A stretch of DNA of 50,239 bases from Desulfobulbus sp. Tol-SR (GTDB taxonomy: Bacteria; Desulfobacterota; Desulfobulbia; Desulfobulbales; Desulfocapsaceae): positions 1-50,239 of the forward strand of contig JROS01000017.1 of assembly GCA_000769715.1 (NCBI GenBank). The letters are read 5' to 3'. This document shows positions 45,801-50,239 of the stretch, in pieces. The notes beneath the pieces are model-generated. The model was not told where the DNA came from. It worked only from the letters and a program-made list of their open reading frames with translations, and made no database searches. The translations under genes were made by a program, and so were the position numbers. The first letter of the stretch is position 1; every line of letters starts with the position of its first letter.

Positions 45801-46886
45801 AAGCAGCTCGTCGCGCAGGATGTATCGGTAGAGGGGCTGTACGATCTGGCCCAGATCTACGGACGCCTTGGCGAGTACGGCAAGGAGGCGGAACTGTACC
45901 AGACCATCCGACGTTATGGTCCGGATTATCCGGAACTCAAGGAGGCGATCAAGCGCAACGAGGTGCTGCGGAAACCGCGGCTGTCCGCGGATACCGAGAT
46001 CGTGGAAAAAGAAGGGCGGAACGGCTATATCGACACCCTGCGAACCAGCCAGGGGGGAACACTGTGGATGATGCCGGATTTCAACAAGGAGATTTCTCTG
46101 GAATACCGGCGAAACAGCTATACCGACAGCAAGGATGTCGACACGATCCGCGGCCACAGGGGGGAAGGGTCGTATTCCCGGGATCTCCCGGCCGATTTCG
46201 ATCTGCAGCTGCGGGCCGGTGCAGAAAGTCTCGATGACTTCGAAACGACCGCCATCGCCGGAGCCCGGTTGAACAGCCGGTTGGACGAATATGTCAAGGG
46301 CTACGTCCTCTTCGATCAGAACGCGGTCTACGATACGCTTGCCGCCCTGCGACAGGGGATATATCTCCAGGATTACGAAGCCGGACTGATCGTCGAGACA
46401 CCGAAGGGTATCGCCCTGGGTGCCGACTACCGCCGCCGCCGTTACAGTGACGACAACTCGCAGAACCAGTTTCATCTGTGGTCGGGCTATGCGATCTACG
46501 CCGAGGCGACTACTTTCAAGCTTCAATACGATTACCGGCTCATTGACAACAGTGAGGCCAGCACTATCTTTTTTCCTGCAGCGACGGACGAAGAGGCTGT
46601 GGATACCCCGCTGTACTGGAGCCCCGACGAGTATTGGGAGCATCTCGGCACCATCAGCTTCCAGCACCTGCTCAAGGCCTACAGTCTCACCCGGGGCACC
46701 CCAAGCTACTATTCACTCGACTATTCGATGGGCTTCGAATCGGGACAAAACTTCACCCATAAGATCGGATTCGAGATTTTGCTTGAAATGAGCCCCCATT
46801 TCCTATTAAAAGGGAATCTGTCGTTTGCGACCTCAGATGAGTACGAACAGCAGGGTGCTCTGCTTTCACTGATGTATCGCTGGTAA
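42867..46886 (+). CDS. Giant TPR protein with C-terminal outer-membrane beta-barrel (PelB/BcsC-like layout)
   Basis: A signal peptide (hydrophobic residues about 12-35, ending near SAATAQ) leads into about 1000 residues of helical repeats of TPR type, for example YILAAKTYAELLKLKP and EYKRAVEYYSRVYDADP. From about residue 1050 the pattern changes to alternating polar and hydrophobic strands (ISLEYRRNSY, FDLQLRAGAE, FKLQYDYRLID) and ends in LLSLMYRW, an aromatic end like that of outer-membrane barrels. PelB and BcsC have the same TPR-then-barrel order and let exopolysaccharide cross the outer membrane. No synthase gene lies next to it. A polymer exporter is thus an inference from layout. Confidence 0.75.
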   Translation: MTFLNRWYRQAAPALFWSAVLCVTVTFPTEFISAATAQPRDNIIILDTPSLPAWKILWDDAREFVHRRDYILAAKTYAELLKLKPLVEEIRWEYCNVLVELNDWISASELIENLLETDDSRDDYLLLAGKISVENKEYKRAVEYYSRVYDADPTGPLSITALKGLIDGLEGFGKKDAAFPLMERLYQRTPNDKELLQKLAGTAQDLGDLAKAKEYYAALVGQFSTDESTLMRASSAFEKSGAEKDALAIWEKYLEKHPGYIPFHKKIADYYMLIGKSRSALPHILYMIEKGVEDDDLLLVAGRILLHDEGRPDKALQYLEQYVEKHPEDIATGFEIQKIRTLLAEDFISIVENDGVRMLWDDLVKITPNREAIYLKIAEKLEQKGRWKDLLKILLVIHQNHPDDQDNMFKIARIYFRLGDYQESLDFQQKMTGKVTTGNQYLILRARTEERLGKDLEALRHYSAILEKTPRDTAVRSRAILLAGRIGLVDDLEKLYRQGGGEGELGKDLELSLHYLDGLKENLLFDEAWDLYGRLLRAHGEKAELERKILRHKAEALLASRQDFLAEQVLRELLVRNEASDKIILQLGYLALKVKDTKSARAWFVVLEKRLKNNDWRACKDRNGRNLYRLHIAILMAEGRFERVVADLQEMRHRLPGKPDNQEVASFQLEMEIEECRALYHQKKYDKCLKILGQLREHQEESIEMAVLWFQINKRKGKSAKAFKEIDQMLKGAGQLSPVRLFNAVVVEKEYGEFEAGLHHLDLILQLVPDSVRAQALKAELLLMNGNSAESLQCYRALIGKVGEQEIIRNRILELELRLGNLDKVVEESAVEVAQQHRGEDGTSGLKPIPDYWRRLLLARALWTDRQWDAAIEVYEHLLDDPVEHDFRSAMAAEKIKIFHPPLKKGIWQMLSLDAPQTSDPLAHYMAPEYVGHHLGQPVDSITSRMYEKYRWQRLIQNEYLARKAERKQDLLAAERQYKQLVAQDVSVEGLYDLAQIYGRLGEYGKEAELYQTIRRYGPDYPELKEAIKRNEVLRKPRLSADTEIVEKEGRNGYIDTLRTSQGGTLWMMPDFNKEISLEYRRNSYTDSKDVDTIRGHRGEGSYSRDLPADFDLQLRAGAESLDDFETTAIAGARLNSRLDEYVKGYVLFDQNAVYDTLAALRQGIYLQDYEAGLIVETPKGIALGADYRRRRYSDDNSQNQFHLWSGYAIYAEATTFKLQYDYRLIDNSEASTIFFPAATDEEAVDTPLYWSPDEYWEHLGTISFQHLLKAYSLTRGTPSYYSLDYSMGFESGQNFTHKIGFEILLEMSPHFLLKGNLSFATSDEYEQQGALLSLMYRW

Positions 46887-46899
46887 TTTCAAACACCAT

Positions 46900-46945
46900 T
46901 TCCTGTCAGGATTCTGATTCGAGATATCCTGACAGGAATTTTTTT
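46900..46945 (+). terminator. Perfect intrinsic terminator directly before greA
   Basis: TTCCTGTCAGGAT (46900-46912) and ATCCTGACAGGAA (46926-46938) form a perfect 13-bp stem with a 13-base loop. Seven T (46939-46945) follow. The T-run ends just before the first possible greA ATG (46946), so greA transcripts must start inside this element, or read through it. Confidence 0.85.
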
Positions 46946-46957
46946 ATGGAGGACAAG

Positions 46958-47443
46958 ATGGTCGTACGTATTCCCATGTCGAAGACCGGGAACCAGAAGT
47001 TGAGAGAAGAGCTTGCGCGCCTGGAGCGGGTAGAGAGGGTCGAAGTGGTGAAGGCGATCGAGACGGCCCGGGAGCATGGTGACCTCAAGGAGAATGCCGA
47101 ATACCACGCCGCCAAAGAGCGACAGGGGCATATCGAGGGGCGTATTCTCGAGCTCAAGGATAAACTGGCGCGCGCCGAGGTTATCGATTGCCTGAAAGTC
47201 TCGACAAAGTCAGCGGTATTTGGCACCGTGGTCAAACTGCTCGATCTGGATAATGACGATCAGGTGTCCTATCAACTGCTTGGTCCGGAAGAAGCCGATG
47301 TCAAAAAAGGTTCGATCTCCGTTCTTTCTCCTCTCGGTCGGAGCATGCTCGGCAAGGCGGTCGGTGAGGAGGTGCTGGCCAAGACCCCGGGAGGGACGCG
47401 AGAGTTCGAGATCATCGATATTCAACCTTCAACATTTTCCTGA
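46958..47443 (+). CDS. greA: Transcription elongation factor GreA
   Basis: The coiled-coil part has ETAREHGDLKENAEYHAAKE, with the acidic tip (Asp, Glu) that enters the RNA polymerase channel to trigger RNA cleavage and free stalled complexes. The C-terminal FKBP-like part has SPLGRSMLGKAVGEEV. ATG 46958 has GGAGG at 46948-46952 and gives the usual MVVRIPMSKTG start; an ATG at 46946 abuts the terminator T-run and would place the ribosome site inside the gene. The length of 161 residues is normal. Confidence 0.95.
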   Translation: MVVRIPMSKTGNQKLREELARLERVERVEVVKAIETAREHGDLKENAEYHAAKERQGHIEGRILELKDKLARAEVIDCLKVSTKSAVFGTVVKLLDLDNDDQVSYQLLGPEEADVKKGSISVLSPLGRSMLGKAVGEEVLAKTPGGTREFEIIDIQPSTFS

Positions 47444-47555
47444 TGCTCAGTCGGTGACTGTTCGTCATCAGGTGCCGCATTTGAGCTCAACACGATAGCC
47501 ACTCTTGACCCGGCCCGGCTGACATGGGCCGCCGACCGCAGCAAGCCCCCGTGTT

Positions 47556-48188
47556 TTATGCCGGCATGTGCGCAGGATAGCCGTCAGGGTCGGCCAACCC
47601 GCCGTTTGGCGCCGAAATGCCGGAGAGAATGATCTTCAGTAGCTGACCGGCAATCTCTTCCACTGAATATCGGCCTTCGGCAGAGGTGTTCCAGATGCGT
47701 GACACTTCATCGAGGGCCCCGAAAAAGAAACGTTTGGCAATATCCGGTTCGATATCGGCACGGAATAACCCCTGACTCTGGCCGAGGCGGACAATATCGG
47801 CCATCATGTCGGTGTATTCGATGAACTTGGTGTTGCGGTATTCCTTTATCAGCTTGTTGGTCTGGCGAAGTTCTATCTGAATCACCTCGGCCAGGTTCCT
47901 GTTTTTTTTCATCGTCTGGAGGTGTCTGGTGACATACATCTCCAGCATCTTCTTCGGATCCGTTTCCGTCGCCAGTATCTTTCGTATCTGGTCGATGATT
48001 TTCCCGATCTCTTCCTCGAAGACCGAGATCAGGATGTCGTATTTATTGTTGAAGTAAAGATAGATGGTGCCATCAGCGACCTTGGCTTCCTTGGCTATAT
48101 CGGATATTCTTGCGGTGAAAAATCCTTTTTTGGCGAAAACCTTGGTCGCCGCCGCAATTATCTTGGAGCGTTTGTTCAAATCTTTCAT
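47556..48188 (-). CDS. TetR-family transcriptional regulator (FadR/AcrR-like)
   Basis: The N-terminal helix-turn-helix domain reads KIIAAATKVFAKKGFFTARI, then SDIAKEAKVADGTIYLYFNN and KYDIL, the full TetR pattern. The C-terminal ligand domain (residues 55-210) is helical, and FFFGALDEVSRIW resembles the fatty-acid regulators of the FadR (YsiA) group. A 16-bp palindrome and a promoter lie just upstream, which points to self-repression. Its other target may be purDE, read divergently, though fatty-acid or efflux genes elsewhere are more usual for the family. Confidence 0.92.
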   Translation of the reverse strand: MKDLNKRSKIIAAATKVFAKKGFFTARISDIAKEAKVADGTIYLYFNNKYDILISVFEEEIGKIIDQIRKILATETDPKKMLEMYVTRHLQTMKKNRNLAEVIQIELRQTNKLIKEYRNTKFIEYTDMMADIVRLGQSQGLFRADIEPDIAKRFFFGALDEVSRIWNTSAEGRYSVEEIAGQLLKIILSGISAPNGGLADPDGYPAHMPA

Positions 48189-48239
48189 CTTATTGGTCGG
48201 AAAGCTGAATCATTTAAGTGGGAAAGAACGCAGTTTACG

Positions 48240-48255
48240 ATGAATGGCCATTCAT
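48240..48255. promoter_or_regulatory. 16-bp perfect palindrome, probable TetR operator
   Basis: ATGAATGGCCATTCAT lies 52 bases before the TetR start codon. TGAATG...CATTCA half-sites are typical of FadR-like TetR operators (TGAATGA-N4-TCATTCA). It sits just downstream of the predicted minus-strand -10 box, where binding would block transcription. Confidence 0.7.
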
Positions 48256-48263
48256 TCACTGAT

Positions 48264-48291
48264 AGTGTATGTTCTTTTTTGACATTGTCAA
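48264..48291 (-). promoter_or_regulatory. Probable promoter of the TetR gene
   Basis: On the minus strand a perfect TTGACA (48291-48286) is 16 bases from TACACT (48269-48264). The -35 box is part of a 13-base dyad TTGACA-t-TGTCAA (48279-48291), which offers a second TTGACA to the plus strand toward purDE. Confidence 0.45.
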
Positions 48292-48376
48292 CAGGATAAC
48301 GTGATCAAAAATCGTATCCTTTTCCCCTGAAGAAAAAGAGACTTACTTCAAATCGTTTATTTATCGGAGAAGAATA

Positions 48377-50152
48377 ATGAAAATACTCGTTGTCGGTTCG
48401 GGAGGCCGGGAGCATGCGATGGTCTGGAAGATCGGCCAGAGTGCTAAAGTCGAAAGGATCTATTGCGCACCGGGAAACGCAGGCATGCAGGGAATCGCCG
48501 AATGCGTCGATATCTCGGCGACCGATATCGATGGTCTATTGGCCTTCGCCTTGGCAGAGAAGATTGATCTGACAGTCGTCGGACCGGAATCCTCTCTGGT
48601 CGAGGGGCTTGTCGACGCCTTCGAAGCCAGCAGGCTGCGGATCTTCGGTCCCTCGAAAAGAGCCGCCATTCTCGAGGGAAGCAAGGTATTCACCAAGGAA
48701 TTCCTGACGAAATACGCCATTCCGACGGCACCGTTCAAGGCCTTCAGAAAAATCAAGGAGGCCAGAAAATACCTTGAAACCTGCAGTCCGCCGATCGTCG
48801 TCAAGGCCGATGGTCTGGCGGCGGGCAAGGGGGTCATCGTCGCCGCAACGATCGAGGAGGCCCGGGATGCGGTCGACCTCATCATGAAGGGCAATGCCTT
48901 TGGCGCTGCCGGCGATACCATCATCATCGAGGACTGTCTGGTCGGGGAAGAGGCCTCGTTTCTCGCCTTCACCGATGGCAAAACGATCAGGGCGCTTCCG
49001 ACCTCTCAGGATCACAAGGCGATCTTCGATGGCGACAAGGGGCCGAACACCGGGGGTATGGGGGCCTATTCTCCCGCCCCGGTCGTCACCCCCGCCATGA
49101 CCGAGTATGTCATCGACAGGATACTGAAGCCGACGGTCGAGGGAATGGCGGCGGAAGGCCGGCCGTACAAGGGAATTCTCTATGCCGGACTGATGATCGA
49201 CGGCGGGAAGATCAATGTCCTCGAATTCAACTGCCGTTTCGGCGACCCCGAGGCCCAGCCGCTGCTGATGCGGATCGAGTCCGACATCGTCGACATCTTC
49301 GAGGCCTGTATCGACGGCACCCTCGAGCAGGTCGAGATCCGGGTCGACCCGCGCCCGACCGTCTGCGTGGTGATGGCGTCGGCCGGTTATCCCGGCGCCT
49401 ACGCCACCGGCAAGGCGATCAAGGGTCTGAAGAAGGCGGCGCAGCTGGAGGGGGTCGAGGTCTTCCATGCCGGAACCAGACGGGTCGGCGGCAAGGTCGT
49501 CACGAGCGGCGGCCGGGTCCTGGGAGTGACCGCGATCGGCGCCAACCTGGCCGAGGCGATCGACAGGGCCTACCTCGGGGTGGAAAGAATTCACTTTCCC
49601 GGCTGCTATTTTCGCCGGGACATCGGCGGCAAGGCCCTCAAGCGGCTGGCCGGGGCGGGCAACAAAGCGGTCGTCGGCATCGTCATGGGCAGCGACTCCG
49701 ATCTGCCGGTCATGAAGGCCGCCGCCGACTTTCTCGACAGGATGGGAGTAGCCTACGAGATGACCGTCGCTTCCGCCCACCGGACACCGGAGCGGGCGGC
49801 CCAGTGGGCGAAAACCGCCCGGGAGCGAGGACTGCGGATCATCATCGCCGGCGCCGGAATGGCGGCACACCTGGCCGGTGTAATCGCCGCCCATACCGAT
49901 CTCCCGGTCATCGGCGTGCCGCTCGACGCGTCGCCGTTGCAGGGGATGGATGCGCTGCTGGCGACCGTTCAGATGCCCCCGGGCATCCCGGTCGCGACCA
50001 TGGCCATCGGCAAGGCCGGCTCAAAAAATGCCGGGGTCCTGGCGGTGCGGATCCTGGCCCTGAATGATCCCGGCCTGGTCGCCAGACTGGTCGAGTTTCG
50101 GCAGGAAATGGTGCAAGAGATTGAAGAAAAGGCCAGCCGCTTTATCGGCTGA
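48377..50152 (+). CDS. purDE: Fused PurD-PurE: GAR synthetase plus N5-CAIR mutase
   Basis: Residues 1 to about 425 are PurD, the ATP-grasp ligase that joins phosphoribosylamine and glycine: [45 protein letters not shown] and [16 protein letters not shown]. From about residue 432 a complete class I PurE follows: [12 protein letters not shown] (from 438), [10 protein letters not shown] with the catalytic His468, [15 protein letters not shown] and [15 protein letters not shown]. PurE converts N5-CAIR to CAIR, a later step of purine synthesis. There is no stop, frame change or start signal between the two halves. The leader has GGAGAAG before ATG 48377. Confidence 0.93.
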   Translation: MKILVVGSGGREHAMVWKIGQSAKVERIYCAPGNAGMQGIAECVDISATDIDGLLAFALAEKIDLTVVGPESSLVEGLVDAFEASRLRIFGPSKRAAILEGSKVFTKEFLTKYAIPTAPFKAFRKIKEARKYLETCSPPIVVKADGLAAGKGVIVAATIEEARDAVDLIMKGNAFGAAGDTIIIEDCLVGEEASFLAFTDGKTIRALPTSQDHKAIFDGDKGPNTGGMGAYSPAPVVTPAMTEYVIDRILKPTVEGMAAEGRPYKGILYAGLMIDGGKINVLEFNCRFGDPEAQPLLMRIESDIVDIFEACIDGTLEQVEIRVDPRPTVCVVMASAGYPGAYATGKAIKGLKKAAQLEGVEVFHAGTRRVGGKVVTSGGRVLGVTAIGANLAEAIDRAYLGVERIHFPGCYFRRDIGGKALKRLAGAGNKAVVGIVMGSDSDLPVMKAAADFLDRMGVAYEMTVASAHRTPERAAQWAKTARERGLRIIIAGAGMAAHLAGVIAAHTDLPVIGVPLDASPLQGMDALLATVQMPPGIPVATMAIGKAGSKNAGVLAVRILALNDPGLVARLVEFRQEMVQEIEEKASRFIG

Positions 50153-50239
50153 GGGTAACGGCGGGATCGATGCGGCGGCTATCGACAGGGCCGTCACCGT
50201 GCTCGCTGGGGGAGGCGTCGTTGCCTTTCCCACCGAGAC
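50121..50239 (+). CDS. Sua5/YrdC/YciO-family gene (threonylcarbamoyl-AMP synthase type), 3' end cut by window
   Basis: The last codons read AIDRAVTVLAGGGVVAFPTE, the N-terminal signature of the YrdC domain (GGxVAxPTET), which makes threonylcarbamoyl-AMP for the tRNA t6A base or is of the related YciO group. The only in-frame start seen is TTG 50121, overlapping purDE by 32 bases, so the true start is uncertain. About 40 residues are visible. Confidence 0.6.
   Translation, partial: MKKRPAALSAEGNGGIDAAAIDRAVTVLAGGGVVAFPTE

Noticed and set aside
45021..46667. 548-residue minus-strand open frame over the TPR/barrel gene
   Set aside because: The plus-strand gene has a signal peptide, repeats and barrel end; the minus frame has none.

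Overview
The window comes from a Gram-negative bacterium: it encodes a TolC-type outer-membrane channel, an outer-membrane beta-barrel, a lipoprotein and two periplasmic adaptors. It is GC-rich by eye (near 60%, not computed) apart from AT-rich intergenic stretches. The gene mix (RpoH-type sigma factor, NadA, LepA, GreA, CoaBC, a PPDK/PEP-synthase regulatory protein, a PurD-PurE fusion, an FrhB-like iron-sulfur protein in a glycan locus) would fit Desulfobacterota (Desulfobulbales-like). That placement is inference. No rRNA, tRNA, CRISPR array or transposase was recognised.

Region 1 (1-26396) is a large surface-glycan locus, almost all on the plus strand. It opens with the 3' part of an HlyD-type adaptor, a decayed-looking stretch, a lipoprotein with a Ser/Thr-rich segment and a secreted protein. 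A first glycosyltransferase block follows: a tandem GT2 protein with seven N-terminal DPL-HY repeats, another GT2, a long HAD protein, a small coupled ORF, a GT-C/DUF2142-like membrane protein and an AglD-like membrane protein. An export block comes next: an FrhB-like Fe-S protein, a TolC-type channel, a MacA-like adaptor, a MacB-type ATPase and permease, and a membrane-anchored protein. This last protein shares a C-terminal domain of about 100 residues with the secreted protein at 3061-4455. The locus closes with four GT2 enzymes and a WcaJ/WbaP-type initiating phosphoglycosyltransferase. No Wzx or Wzy was recognised, so flipping and polymerisation must be assigned to the unusual membrane proteins or lie outside the window.

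Region 2 (26397-40287) is mostly housekeeping: a Bax-inhibitor-1 protein with a clear terminator, coaBC, ychJ with a PPDK regulatory protein, nadA, a CHMI-like tautomerase, a YciH/SUI1 protein, a LysE exporter, a Ca2+-type P-type ATPase, two EamA transporters, a broken Cdd1-type helix-hairpin-helix gene and lepA.

Region 3 (40288-50239) starts with the divergent lepA/rpoH promoters. It continues with a DegT aminotransferase, a 1339-residue TPR plus beta-barrel protein of PelB/BcsC-like layout, and greA placed directly behind a perfect intrinsic terminator. It ends with a TetR regulator that has a 16-bp palindromic operator, a fused purD-purE gene, and the 5' end of a Sua5/YrdC-family gene cut by the window edge.

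The likely joint function of region 1 is to build a glycan on undecaprenyl phosphate, modify it, and place it or glycosylated proteins on the cell surface. The points most worth checking are the paired novel domain, the MacAB-TolC-like exporter inside the glycan locus, the PurD-PurE fusion, the greA leader terminator and the out-of-frame deletion in the Cdd1-type gene.
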